From positions 109,668 through 173,667 of the forward strand of contig NZ_LMQN01000017.1 in NCBI RefSeq assembly GCF_001425355.1: 64,000 nucleotides of DNA, read 5' to 3'. Of this stretch, positions 15,724-24,982 are shown in pieces. Below the pieces are notes generated by a model. It was not told the origin of the DNA and ran no database searches. It was given only the letters and a program-made list of their open reading frames with translations. Source of the stretch: Chryseobacterium sp. Leaf405. Its GTDB lineage: Bacteria; Bacteroidota; Bacteroidia; Flavobacteriales; Weeksellaceae. The translations under genes were made by a program, and so were the position numbers. Each line of letters begins with the position of its first letter. Position 1 is the first letter of the stretch.

Positions 15724-17343
15724 TTAGTTAGTTGTTTGTTCCTGCAACTGAGGACCTGAAGCAATTAACTTTTTACCTTCTTCCGTATTGCAATATTGTT
15801 CGAAGTTTTTGATGTATTTTGCAGCAAGATCTTTTGCTTTTTCTTCCCATTCAGCAACATCGCTGTAGGTATCTCTCGGATCTAAAATTCCTTCAGAAAC
15901 GTTTGGCAATTCTGTAGGAACTTCAAGATTCATAATCGGAATTCTTGTTTTTGGAGCATCTTCAATGGAACCATCGATGATTGCATCAATAATTGCTCTC
16001 GTGTCTTTCAGAGAAATTCTCTTTCCGGTGCCGTTCCAACCCGTATTTACCAAATATGCTTTAGCTCCGTGCTCTTTCATTTTTCCGATCAATGTTTTTG
16101 AATACATTGTTGGATGTAATGTTAAGAAAGCTTCACCAAATGCCGGTGAGAAAGATGGTTCAGGTTCTGTAATTCCTCTCTCGGTTCCTGCTAATTTTGA
16201 AGTATATCCGCAAAGGAAATGATATTGTGCCTGATCTTCATCCAAAACAGAAACCGGAGGCAATACTCCGAATGCATCTGCCGAAAGATAGACAATCTTG
16301 CTTGCGTGTCCCGCTTTTGAAGGCAAAACAATTTTATTAATATGATAAATCGGATAAGAAACTCTCGTGTTTTCTGTAATTGATCCGTCTGTATAATCAG
16401 CGATTCCGTCGTTCACGACAACATTTTCAAGAAGTGCGTCTCTCTTGATAGCTCTGAAAATATCAGGTTCTTTTTCTGCTGAAAGGTCAATCACTTTTGC
16501 ATAACAACCCCCTTCATAATTGAATACACCGTTATTATCCCAACCGTGCTCATCATCACCTATCAAATATCTTTTCGGATCTGCTGACAAAGTAGTTTTT
16601 CCTGTACCCGAAAGTCCGAAGAAAAGAGCAACATCGCCTTCTTCACCTACATTTGCAGAACAGTGCATTGATGCCATACCTTTTAACGGAAGGTAATAAT
16701 TCATCATCGCAAACATCCCTTTCTTCATTTCTCCGCCGTACCATGTTCCACCGATGATCTGAAGTTTTTCAGTAAGGTTGAACATCACAAAGTTTTCGGA
16801 ATTTAATTCCTGTTCCTCCCAGTTCGGATTGGTAGTTTTAGAACCGTTGATTACTGTGAAATCTGGTTCTCCAAAGTTTTCTAATTCATAATGAGAAGGA
16901 CGGATGAACATATTGGTAACGAAATGCGCCTGCCAAGCTACCTCAACGATAAATCTTACTTTTAATCTTGTATCTGCGTTGGTTCCACAGAAAGCATCTA
17001 CAATGTAGATTTTTTTGGCATCAGAAAGTTGGGTAAGCACTAATTCTTTACAAGACTGAAAAATTTCCGGTGTTGTAGGCAAGTTTACTTTACCATCCCA
17101 GAAAATCGTGTCTTTTGTAACCTCATCCTGTACAATGTACCTGTCTTTAGGCGAACGGCCTGTGAAAATTCCTGTTTTTACCGATACTGAACCAGATTCC
17201 GTAAGCTCAGCCTTTTCAAAACCCTGGTTTTCAGGAGAAACTTCAGCCTGATACAATTCTTCGTAAGAAGGATTACAGACGACTTCGTAATTTCCTTTAA
17301 TCCCTAATTTTTCTAAATCTTGGATGATTTTAGTGTGTTTCAT
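15724..17343 (-). CDS. pckA: Phosphoenolpyruvate carboxykinase (ATP)
   Basis: A 539-residue cytoplasmic enzyme that converts oxaloacetate and ATP to PEP, ADP and CO2 at the entry to gluconeogenesis. The kinase-1a loop [11 protein letters not shown] (about 242-252) and kinase-2 region LIGDDEHGW are present, as is TGRSPKDR near residue 61. The ATP-type rather than the GTP-type is supported by these motifs and the length. It is a single-gene unit, with a 127-base AT-rich upstream gap and a terminator downstream. Confidence 0.97.
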   Translation of the reverse strand: MKHTKIIQDLEKLGIKGNYEVVCNPSYEELYQAEVSPENQGFEKAELTESGSVSVKTGIFTGRSPKDRYIVQDEVTKDTIFWDGKVNLPTTPEIFQSCKELVLTQLSDAKKIYIVDAFCGTNADTRLKVRFIVEVAWQAHFVTNMFIRPSHYELENFGEPDFTVINGSKTTNPNWEEQELNSENFVMFNLTEKLQIIGGTWYGGEMKKGMFAMMNYYLPLKGMASMHCSANVGEEGDVALFFGLSGTGKTTLSADPKRYLIGDDEHGWDNNGVFNYEGGCYAKVIDLSAEKEPDIFRAIKRDALLENVVVNDGIADYTDGSITENTRVSYPIYHINKIVLPSKAGHASKIVYLSADAFGVLPPVSVLDEDQAQYHFLCGYTSKLAGTERGITEPEPSFSPAFGEAFLTLHPTMYSKTLIGKMKEHGAKAYLVNTGWNGTGKRISLKDTRAIIDAIIDGSIEDAPKTRIPIMNLEVPTELPNVSEGILDPRDTYSDVAEWEEKAKDLAAKYIKNFEQYCNTEEGKKLIASGPQLQEQTTN

Positions 17344-17470
17344 TTTACTTATATTTTCTATTTCTTTTTGACGTTTAACAAGATTAATATTAATTAATTG
17401 TTAAAAGTGGTTTAAATATAATGATATAAGTAAGAATAGCAAATAAAATATAGAGTTTACAATTGTTTGA

Positions 17471-18376
17471 TTATAAGCAAATTAAGTCTTTCCATTCAAA
17501 GATAGTGCGAAAACCTTTTCCCCAAAAATAGTCCTCAAAGCCATCAAATTTTGAGCTCATGATAAAATCTCCGCCCCAGGCGCCCAAACTTTTCACAAAA
17601 ACAGGGCAATCTTCAAAAAACTTAGCCTTAACTGTGGGAATTTCAAGGAAATTCGATATTTTTTGCTCATGAATTAACATTAGTTCAGAAAAATTTTCCA
17701 ATTCATTACATAGTAAAATATTTCTTGTAAGATTCGAAAATTCATCGACCAGTTTTTGAGACTTATTTTTTGACTTATAAAAACTGATTCCTTCACGGCT
17801 ATCCTGCTTCTGATTTAAATGAATAAAAATCAACTCATCTTTAAAAGAAGGACTGAAATTCACCTTCTCATATTTAATCTCAGGAACACTTTGGTATAAA
17901 ACAGCAGATTTCTCCTTTGCTACCGCAATATCATACCCGCTTCCACCCAAACTTATCGTATTTAAATAGAAAGGATCGATCTCTGCCCACTCTGCAAGAT
18001 TGTTCATTAAAGTAGAGCTGCTTCCCAAACCATAATCCGCAGGAAACTGAAGATTGGTCTTTAAATGATAGGTAAAATCGTTTTTGAATTTAATTTTAGA
18101 AAGTGTCTGAACGTTTTTTAATGTCTTTAAAATGAATTCAGCACTTGTAGGAATATTGGTTTTTAAGATATGCCAGTTTTTATAATCGATAACAGCTTTC
18201 AACCATAATTTGTTCTGATGATAAGCTTCCCAAAAAATCAGGAATTTGTTATCATTTTTTTCTTCAAAAAAAAACTCTTGTCCAAGCTTTGTGGGTACAG
18301 CAAGGACAAGAGCTCCGTCTATTGCGAAATATTCTGAAGTAAGCATCAGCTTTCCCGGTGAAAATATTTCGCCCAT
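17471..18376 (-). CDS. GYDIA-family GHMP kinase
   Basis: A 301-residue protein of the GHMP kinase superfamily. It has an N-terminal SPGKLMLTSEYFAIDGA, the ATP-binding GLGSSSTLMNNL (near residue 118), and the diagnostic GSGYDIAVAKE (near residue 143). Homologous kinases phosphorylate mevalonate or sugars, but this Bacteroidetes subgroup has no assigned substrate that I know of. It lies 14 bases downstream of fabD, so the two are likely co-transcribed. A role in isoprenoid precursor synthesis is possible but only by family analogy. Confidence 0.85.
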   Translation of the reverse strand: MGEIFSPGKLMLTSEYFAIDGALVLAVPTKLGQEFFFEEKNDNKFLIFWEAYHQNKLWLKAVIDYKNWHILKTNIPTSAEFILKTLKNVQTLSKIKFKNDFTYHLKTNLQFPADYGLGSSSTLMNNLAEWAEIDPFYLNTISLGGSGYDIAVAKEKSAVLYQSVPEIKYEKVNFSPSFKDELIFIHLNQKQDSREGISFYKSKNKSQKLVDEFSNLTRNILLCNELENFSELMLIHEQKISNFLEIPTVKAKFFEDCPVFVKSLGAWGGDFIMSSKFDGFEDYFWGKGFRTIFEWKDLICL

Positions 18377-18390
18377 AATTTTTAGTTTAA

Positions 18391-19266
18391 TTAAATCGCA
18401 GATGCAACATCTACGGAAGAATCAATTTTCTTGATTAATCCCTGAAGTGTTTTTCCCGGTCCAACTTCAATAAAGTTTGTTGCACCGTCTTTAATCATAT
18501 TCTGTACAGACTGCGTCCATTTTACAGCACCTGTTAACTGTGCAATAAGATTTTGCTTAATTTCGTCAGGATTCGTAACTGCTGTAGTTGTGATATTCTG
18601 ATATACAGGAATCGTCGCTTTTCTGAATTTTGTCTGCTCTATCGCCGCCGCCAATCTCTCTTGTGCAGGCTGCATCAATGGAGAGTGGAATGCTCCGTTT
18701 ACAGGCAATAACAGTGCTCTTTTCGCTCCTGCTTCTTTTAATTTAGCACAAGCTTCTTCAACCGCAACTGTTTCTCCGGAAATTACCAACTGTCCCGGAC
18801 AGTTATAATTGGCAGGAACTACAATCCCGCTGATTGTTGCGCAGATTTCTTCCACTTTAGCATCTTCCAATCCTAAAATTGCAGCCATAGAACTTGGATT
18901 GGCATCACAAGCCGCCTGCATTGCTTTTGCTCTTTCGGAAACCAATTTCAGACCGTCGTCAAAAGACAATACTCCGTTGGCAACTAATGCTGAGAATTCT
19001 CCCAAAGAATGTCCTGCAACCATTTCGGCTCCAAGACCGTTTACCGCTTTCAACGCAGCAACCGAATGTATAAAAATTGAAGGTTGGGTAACCTCCGTTT
19101 TTTTAAGATCTTCATCCGCTCCATTAAACATAATAGAAAGGATATCAAACCCTAAAATTTCGTTGGCAGATTCCATCAGATCTTTAATGTCTTTTCTAGA
19201 ATCGTACAATTCTTTTCCCATTCCTACGAACTGAGAACCCTGCCCTGGAAATACAAGTGCTTTCAT
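18391..19266 (-). CDS. fabD: Malonyl-CoA:ACP transacylase
   Basis: A 291-residue cytoplasmic enzyme that loads malonate onto acyl carrier protein for fatty-acid elongation. The nucleophile is Ser87 in GHSLGEF, and the second catalytic residue is the His in NGAFHSPLM. The N-terminal FPGQGSQFVGMGKELY is typical. A TATATTTG box (19288-19295, minus strand) lies just upstream of the ATG. The GYDIA kinase follows after 14 bases. Confidence 0.97.
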   Translation of the reverse strand: MKALVFPGQGSQFVGMGKELYDSRKDIKDLMESANEILGFDILSIMFNGADEDLKKTEVTQPSIFIHSVAALKAVNGLGAEMVAGHSLGEFSALVANGVLSFDDGLKLVSERAKAMQAACDANPSSMAAILGLEDAKVEEICATISGIVVPANYNCPGQLVISGETVAVEEACAKLKEAGAKRALLLPVNGAFHSPLMQPAQERLAAAIEQTKFRKATIPVYQNITTTAVTNPDEIKQNLIAQLTGAVKWTQSVQNMIKDGATNFIEVGPGKTLQGLIKKIDSSVDVASAI

Positions 19267-19287
19267 GTATTAATTTAAAATATTACG

Positions 19288-19295
19288 CAAATATA
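19288..19295 (-). promoter_or_regulatory. Putative -7 box (TATATTTG) for fabD
   Basis: An exact TAnnTTTG match on the minus strand, 22 bases before the fabD ATG. The nearest TTG is closer than the usual spacing. Confidence 0.45.
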
Positions 19296-19336
19296 AATAT
19301 AATGTTAACAATATTCTTTAAACTGATTCAAATCAT

Positions 19337-21265
19337 TTATGGAACCAGTCTAATCACACGATAACCTGTATTTACATAAGCTCCGTTTGCTTTAGCTTTT
19401 ACAAACTCAAATTTGGTAGCCAACTGAGTCTGAACTTTATTAATTTGTCTGAAGATTTCTCCTTTTTTGTTTTCTCTGGTCAACATATCGTTTACGACAT
19501 CAAAACCTACAATCGCATATCTAGGAGGAGTTTTACAGTATTTACTTTTGTATGCAGCAAGAATTTCTTTTTCAAAATTTCCTTCTGTATTGATTTTTCT
19601 ATCCATCAGATAAACCAGATTTGCCTGACTTAAATCATCTACTCTTCTCTCGAAAACAGGAGCATAATACATACTAAATGCTTTTACACCCTGAACTTCT
19701 TTTGACAAAGCAATTACTTTATTGGCAAAAGCTTCACCTGCGGCATCATTATCAGACGCCAAAATTGCGATTACAGGAGCAGATTGCCCCGTCATCATAT
19801 TCTGATCAAGCTGAATGTCTGCAGGAGAATTTACGACTACCACATTTGCATTTTTTACTGCTTTTTCAATTCCTGCCTTAATATAATTTGCATTTTCCTT
19901 TTTACTGTCTGCAACTACATAGATTTTCTGATCAGAATAAGCGGCTTTCACTTCATCTACAATTTTATCTGCATAGGTTGCATCACTGGTTTCAATAATA
20001 ACCAGATTGCTGTAACCATACAGTTCCGGAGAGTTGGCAAAAGGTGCAACAATCGGGATTTTCTGATTTTTGGTGAAATCTAAAACGTCAACAACATTCG
20101 ACTTAAAAAATGGCCCGATAATTAAATCTGTATTATCAGGATTTATCTGCGTTAATGAATTTCTGAAAGATGCTTCGTTTCCTGAATCCACTATTTTTAT
20201 ATCTAATTTTTGTCCGTTTCTGGCATTTCTTTCGATCGCAAGTTTTGCACCTGTCAGGAAATCTATTGCCATTGCTCTGTACTGGGTTTCACCTGTACTG
20301 TATCCGAAAGGAAGCATTATCACAACGCTTAATGCATCACCGTTTTTCTTAACGTAAGCAGGATCCAGTTTTTTAATTTTCAACACCATTCCAGACTTTA
20401 ATCCGTGAGATAATTCCGGGTTTAAAGCGATTAACTCATCAATGGTAATTCCGAATTTATTAACAATAGAAAAAACCGTATCGCCAGACTGAACCGTGTA
20501 GGTCACATAGTCGTCTGCTACCACTGTATTGGTATTGGAAGAAGATCTTTCGTTTCCGGAATCTACTTTAGCCTTTGAATTTGTTTTCTCTTCAAAAACT
20601 GCAGTTGCCGTATAAGTTGCTCCAGATTTTTTTACTTTAATAGATTCTCCCGGTTTTAAACCTTTATCTTCCAATCCCGGATTTAAAGCAAAAAGTTCTT
20701 CTTTGGTAATATTGAACTGTTTAGAAATTCTGTAATAATTATCCTTTTGCTGAATAACATATTCATTATCTGAAACCGTGGTTTTTGTTGTATTTTCAAC
20801 AGGTTTTACAGTTGTTGTCACAACATTCTGCTGATCTCCGCCATATTTTTTTATATTTTCTAAAGGAAGAACAACTTCATCACCTATTTTTGTATGAGAA
20901 TCCAATTCAGGATTTAATTTTCTCAAATCAGTTTCAGAAATATGGTACTGTTTTGTGATTCCGTAAACCGTCTGTTTAGGCTGAAGAATAATTTTCCCCA
21001 GCTGAGAATTGTTTGTCGGTTTTGCAGCGACCACAGGCTTCGGAGTTGAAGCAGGAGTTTTATCGTTTTTAACCGTCAAAACATCACCAAGTGCCAGCTT
21101 TCCGTCTTTTACTTTAGGATTCAGCTTCAGCAGTTCATCTACCGTTATTCCGTACTTTTTGGCGATATTATACGGAGTATCTCCTTTGATGACGGTGTGT
21201 GATTTCTGAGCTGAGACACCCAAAAACAGACATAAACTTGATAGAACAAAAAACCTCTTTAACAT
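19337..21265 (-). CDS. LysM-repeat protein fused to a periplasmic-binding-like domain
   Basis: A 642-residue exported protein. The signal peptide (to about residue 19) is followed by four LysM modules near residues 22-66, 90-133, 168-210 and 253-298. Each has the YxI...K.....E...NP pattern, for example YNIAKKYGITVDELLKLNP. A linker rich in Thr, Lys and Ser lies between modules three and four. The last 330 residues resemble a type I periplasmic ligand-binding fold (SVVIMLPFGY, LIIGPFFKSNVVDVLDF, PVIAILASDND). LysM modules bind peptidoglycan, so the protein likely tethers a binding-protein-like domain to the wall. Ligand unknown. It has its own promoter inside the end of bshC. Confidence 0.88.
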   Translation of the reverse strand: MLKRFFVLSSLCLFLGVSAQKSHTVIKGDTPYNIAKKYGITVDELLKLNPKVKDGKLALGDVLTVKNDKTPASTPKPVVAAKPTNNSQLGKIILQPKQTVYGITKQYHISETDLRKLNPELDSHTKIGDEVVLPLENIKKYGGDQQNVVTTTVKPVENTTKTTVSDNEYVIQQKDNYYRISKQFNITKEELFALNPGLEDKGLKPGESIKVKKSGATYTATAVFEEKTNSKAKVDSGNERSSSNTNTVVADDYVTYTVQSGDTVFSIVNKFGITIDELIALNPELSHGLKSGMVLKIKKLDPAYVKKNGDALSVVIMLPFGYSTGETQYRAMAIDFLTGAKLAIERNARNGQKLDIKIVDSGNEASFRNSLTQINPDNTDLIIGPFFKSNVVDVLDFTKNQKIPIVAPFANSPELYGYSNLVIIETSDATYADKIVDEVKAAYSDQKIYVVADSKKENANYIKAGIEKAVKNANVVVVNSPADIQLDQNMMTGQSAPVIAILASDNDAAGEAFANKVIALSKEVQGVKAFSMYYAPVFERRVDDLSQANLVYLMDRKINTEGNFEKEILAAYKSKYCKTPPRYAIVGFDVVNDMLTRENKKGEIFRQINKVQTQLATKFEFVKAKANGAYVNTGYRVIRLVP

Positions 21266-21283
21266 ATTTGATGATTATGGTTA

Positions 21284-21313
21284 CAAAAATACTTCTTTAA
21301 AATTAAATGGCAA
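21284..21313 (-). promoter_or_regulatory. Promoter of the LysM gene, TTG-19-TATTTTTG
   Basis: On the minus strand, TTG (21311-21313) is 19 bases upstream of TATTTTTG (21284-21291). The -33 element lies within the last codons of bshC. The spacing fits the Bacteroidetes consensus. Confidence 0.55.
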
Positions 21314-22889
21314 GAATTATTAGTTTCGACTCTCTTATTTCCATTTCTTCTAAACAAGTCTCAAGCCAAGAATATCCATAATCTGCGAAAAATACGCTAA
21401 AATTATAAACCCTTTCCTGCCATGTTTTAGAAGGATGTACATCTAAAAAGATATTTTCCAGTCTTTCTAATAATTCGTTTTGTTTTATTTTTTCTGCGTG
21501 AAGAAGGCGTTTTTTAAGTCTTTTAAAAGATTTCAACTGACGAACTTCTTCGGCTTTCACCATATTTCCAAAAGATTTTTCGGTGGTTTCGGCGATTGTT
21601 TTTAACTCAGAAAACTGGTTTAATAAAATATTTTCTTTCTCATTCAGCAATTTCAGAATTTCGTTATTATCTAATACCTTTCCGTTGGTAATTGTTGTGA
21701 AGTTTTGAAAAAAATCTTCAATTTTAAGATCTAATTTTTCAATTTTATTTAAAGTTTTTTCCTTTAAAAATAACATCGAATTTCTGGGAATCAGAATTGG
21801 GAAAGGAATATTGATTTTGGTGAAATAATCTTTCAATTCAAGCCAATACATAATCTCTGCGTTTCCACCGATATAAGCCAGATTTGGCAAAACTGTTTCC
21901 TGATAAACAGGTCTCATTAATGCATTCGGGCTGAATTTTTCAGGAGAATTTTCCAATTCATTTAAAATTTCTTCTTCTGTGAATTGAATATTTTTATCAA
22001 CAATATTATAATTCTGTCCGTCGAAATCTATTCTGTCGCGCGTTTCTGAAAGATAAAACAAATTAATTTCACGCGGATTAACCTGAACTTTCCCGTATTT
22101 CTTTGTTAACAAGTTTACTTTTTCCTGAGAAGTTTTATGCAAACTGAAATTCAGTAATTCGTCTCTGAAAGTATCTTTTATCTGATTTTTTAATTCCTTA
22201 GAATCTCCATCAATAATCAGTAAACCAAAATCTGAGAACAATCTGTTCACCAAAATCTGAATCGCTTGTGTTAAAGTATTTCCCGGTGTATACGCTTCTT
22301 TCAACATTAAAATCAACTCCGTTCCAAAAATAGAATCCTTGAATTCTTTCTCAAATTCTGAAATGAAAAAAGTATCGTTGATTTTTATTCTTCCGACTGC
22401 CCCACCCGATTTTTCATTGATTTCGTAGTAATTATTTTCGGTTTTAAAATGATTGATTTCGACAAAATCATGATCTTCCGAAGCCATCCAATAGACAGGA
22501 ACAAAATTAAAATCAGGAAAATTTTCCTTTAAATAAAAACAGGTTTTAATCGTCTGTAAAATTTTATACACGAAAAAAACAGGTCCTGAGAAAAGATTCA
22601 ATTGGTGACCGGTAGTAATCGTAAATGTATTTGGACCTCTTAAATTCTCTATATTTTCGATTTGTTTTGAAGAAAGTGTAAGACCGGAAAGTTGCTTATC
22701 AAAAATACTTGACAAAACATTTCTTTGATCTGATGTAAAAGAATTCTGCTTTAAATGAATCTGCTTTTTAAAATTATCTAAAGAAAATGTGCTTTCTTCA
22801 AACCCCTCAATATCGTGATTCAAAAAATCTTTTATTAATTGAGGAATGCTTTCTATATCGTGAAATGATATTTTATTGATTGTTTTCAA
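21303..22889 (-). CDS. bshC: Bacillithiol biosynthesis cysteine-adding enzyme
   Basis: A 528-residue protein of the BshC family, which adds cysteine to glucosaminyl-malate in the last step of bacillithiol synthesis. Typical segments are TGHQLNLFSGPVFFVYK (about 94-110), VPVYWMASEDHDFVEINHF (about 130-148) and NLAYIGGNAEIMYWLEL. A long coiled-coil (about residues 370-470) matches the family. Length is normal. The gene follows the porin gene by 13 bases, which suggests one transcript. Bacillithiol use is known in Flavobacteriia as well as Firmicutes. Confidence 0.93.
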   Translation of the reverse strand: MKTINKISFHDIESIPQLIKDFLNHDIEGFEESTFSLDNFKKQIHLKQNSFTSDQRNVLSSIFDKQLSGLTLSSKQIENIENLRGPNTFTITTGHQLNLFSGPVFFVYKILQTIKTCFYLKENFPDFNFVPVYWMASEDHDFVEINHFKTENNYYEINEKSGGAVGRIKINDTFFISEFEKEFKDSIFGTELILMLKEAYTPGNTLTQAIQILVNRLFSDFGLLIIDGDSKELKNQIKDTFRDELLNFSLHKTSQEKVNLLTKKYGKVQVNPREINLFYLSETRDRIDFDGQNYNIVDKNIQFTEEEILNELENSPEKFSPNALMRPVYQETVLPNLAYIGGNAEIMYWLELKDYFTKINIPFPILIPRNSMLFLKEKTLNKIEKLDLKIEDFFQNFTTITNGKVLDNNEILKLLNEKENILLNQFSELKTIAETTEKSFGNMVKAEEVRQLKSFKRLKKRLLHAEKIKQNELLERLENIFLDVHPSKTWQERVYNFSVFFADYGYSWLETCLEEMEIRESKLIILAI

Positions 22890-22902
22890 CTTTGATTAAA
22901 TT

Positions 22903-24840
22903 TTAGTTGAACAAATACCAAACAATCCCAATATTTAACCTGAAATCATACACCGGATAACTTGGAAATGCGTAGGCTTTATTATTTGAAAAAACAGTCC
23001 CGATCTGTTGTCCTTCGATGAAAAAGAACATTTTTTTAACTTTTAAATTAAAATAAATATCGGCAATCGGCTGTCCTCCAATTGAAAATGAGTTGGAGTT
23101 TGGTAAAATATATTCGTTAATAATCGGGAAATATTGTCTGGACGCAAATTTTGAAAAATAATAAATCTTAATTCCCGCCTGAATTTCTCCCGCTTTTTTA
23201 AATGCTTTTGACTGATAAAAAATATTGGCACGACCGATGAATCCGGGCATTGGCAACAAATCTTTATTGGTAAGTGCATTCTGAAACTGCAATCTTGTAT
23301 TCAAATGAAAACTTCCATAACTGAAAGTTGCATCACCTCCAATCTGAGAAATATTCAGAGAATTGGCACTTTGTCTCGGCATTGCTGCAGCATCAAAATA
23401 GGTGTAATTATCAATTCTGAAATAATTGGCAAATAGTTCTGTCTTAAACCATTTTAGATTAATACTTCCACCTAATTCAGTGACCGCCTGATTTTTAGCA
23501 TCCTGAAGATAATAATTGAAATTATTGTAATTCGAAGTATTAATTAAATAATTGAAAGATGGGTAAACACTTTGAAAATTACCTTTAAGCGTAACAAAAT
23601 AATCTTTAATGGGCTCAAATTTCAAATTGTTTGTCGTTCTTACATAAGTTCCGAATCGGCTTCCATTGGAAAATTCTGCAAATGAATTCAACTGAAATTT
23701 ATCGAAAAGTCTGATCTGTAAATTCCCAACCGCTCCAATTCTACTTTCTTTTAATTCTGTCGGAATTTCTAAGAGTGGTAACACAATTGAACTGCTTCCA
23801 AATTTTAACATCTGATAACGCACTCCCGCATCAAGCTTAAATTTTTCATTATCCCAAACCAAGCTCACTGTATTGCTGAAATTGTCGGAATACTTTTTTG
23901 ACTGAAGCGGCGCACCTTCAACGAGTTCTGCAGGACTGTCGTACCAATAAGCTTCTGCTGAGGTTTGATTATAGTAATATTTATTTCCCTGATGAGAAAT
24001 CGTGTGTCTGATTCTGAAAGGGTATTTTTCCGGATTAAAAGGTGTAAACTGATGCGTCAGATAATATCTTCTGTAAGAAAACTGTGAACTCGATGCTGCA
24101 AGATTTACCTGCATATTCTGCCTGTTGCTGGAGTTGCTGTCACCATTTAAGAAGAGACTGTCTACAGCAATTCCTCCATTTTCCTGATTGTTGACATTTT
24201 GATGTAAATAATGTGCGAACAATTCGTAATTTCCACTTTTGGAAACATAATGACCTGAAAATAACGTATTATTATTTGCGGCTAATGTATTTCTGTACAT
24301 TCCCTGAGAACGCAATCCCATATATTCCACCGCAAAGTTGAATCTTTTCCCAATATTTTGAGTATATGTAGACTTCAAAGCAGCCCCGTTTTTCATTGCA
24401 TTATGATAAACGAAAGTTGCTGTTGGTGTTTTAACATCATAGTAATGAATATCATCAATTCCTAAAATTCCGTATGATTTGTTGGATGGCAATAATGATA
24501 AATTCTGCTCGGCATCGACTTCATAAGATAACGGATTAAATCCAGCACCTATGTTAGCAACCTGAGCTCTTCCAAAATTATCTCTGTTGTTATATTGTGA
24601 GAAAATATAGGTTTTATCGAAAGTCATTACAGTATCAAATACCTTTTTCTCTCCAAACTGTTTTTGGTACAGATAGTCATTAATTGTCGGTTTAAAGATT
24701 TTTAAAGAATCTTTCTTTCCAGAATCGATTACCAAAGTGTCTTCTTTCTGATCCGGAAGTTTGTTGGAATCTGTCTTATTCACAACCTGTGCTTGAGCCG
24801 TGAGACTGAAGAAGAGTATTATTGAAAGTATATACTTCAT
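22903..24840 (-). CDS. Putative outer-membrane porin (Porin_10-like)
   Basis: A 645-residue exported barrel. The signal peptide (MKYILSIILFFSLTAQAQ) is followed by a charged region, then IFKPTINDYLYQKQFGEKKVFDTV and NIGAGFNPLSYE, segments I associate with the Bacteroidetes Porin_10 group. The rest alternates aromatic-rich strands and ends in VWYLFN. Function would be passive uptake across the outer membrane. Substrate not known. It is upstream of bshC by 13 bases. Confidence 0.82.
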   Translation of the reverse strand: MKYILSIILFFSLTAQAQVVNKTDSNKLPDQKEDTLVIDSGKKDSLKIFKPTINDYLYQKQFGEKKVFDTVMTFDKTYIFSQYNNRDNFGRAQVANIGAGFNPLSYEVDAEQNLSLLPSNKSYGILGIDDIHYYDVKTPTATFVYHNAMKNGAALKSTYTQNIGKRFNFAVEYMGLRSQGMYRNTLAANNNTLFSGHYVSKSGNYELFAHYLHQNVNNQENGGIAVDSLFLNGDSNSSNRQNMQVNLAASSSQFSYRRYYLTHQFTPFNPEKYPFRIRHTISHQGNKYYYNQTSAEAYWYDSPAELVEGAPLQSKKYSDNFSNTVSLVWDNEKFKLDAGVRYQMLKFGSSSIVLPLLEIPTELKESRIGAVGNLQIRLFDKFQLNSFAEFSNGSRFGTYVRTTNNLKFEPIKDYFVTLKGNFQSVYPSFNYLINTSNYNNFNYYLQDAKNQAVTELGGSINLKWFKTELFANYFRIDNYTYFDAAAMPRQSANSLNISQIGGDATFSYGSFHLNTRLQFQNALTNKDLLPMPGFIGRANIFYQSKAFKKAGEIQAGIKIYYFSKFASRQYFPIINEYILPNSNSFSIGGQPIADIYFNLKVKKMFFFIEGQQIGTVFSNNKAYAFPSYPVYDFRLNIGIVWYLFN

Positions 24841-24926
24841 GCTTTATTTATATTTTCAAACTTCAAAGTCAAAACAATTTGCATTGAAATTTTGTAAGGC
24901 AAAAATAAGAAATAATAGGGAATAAA

Positions 24927-24951
24927 AAACCCACATCTATAATGTGGGTTT
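24927..24951 (-). terminator. Terminator of the susCD transcript
   Basis: A 10-bp perfect stem (AAACCCACAT with ATGTGGGTTT) and a 5-base loop. On the minus strand the stem is followed by a T-rich run. It lies 32 bases after the susD stop. Confidence 0.8.
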
Positions 24952-24982
24952 ATGTAAAAAATATTCAATTTAATTTTGATTA

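Noticed and set aside
15965..16222. An 85-codon frame antisense to pckA
   Set aside because: It lies entirely opposite conserved PEP carboxykinase motifs and shows no protein-like pattern of its own.
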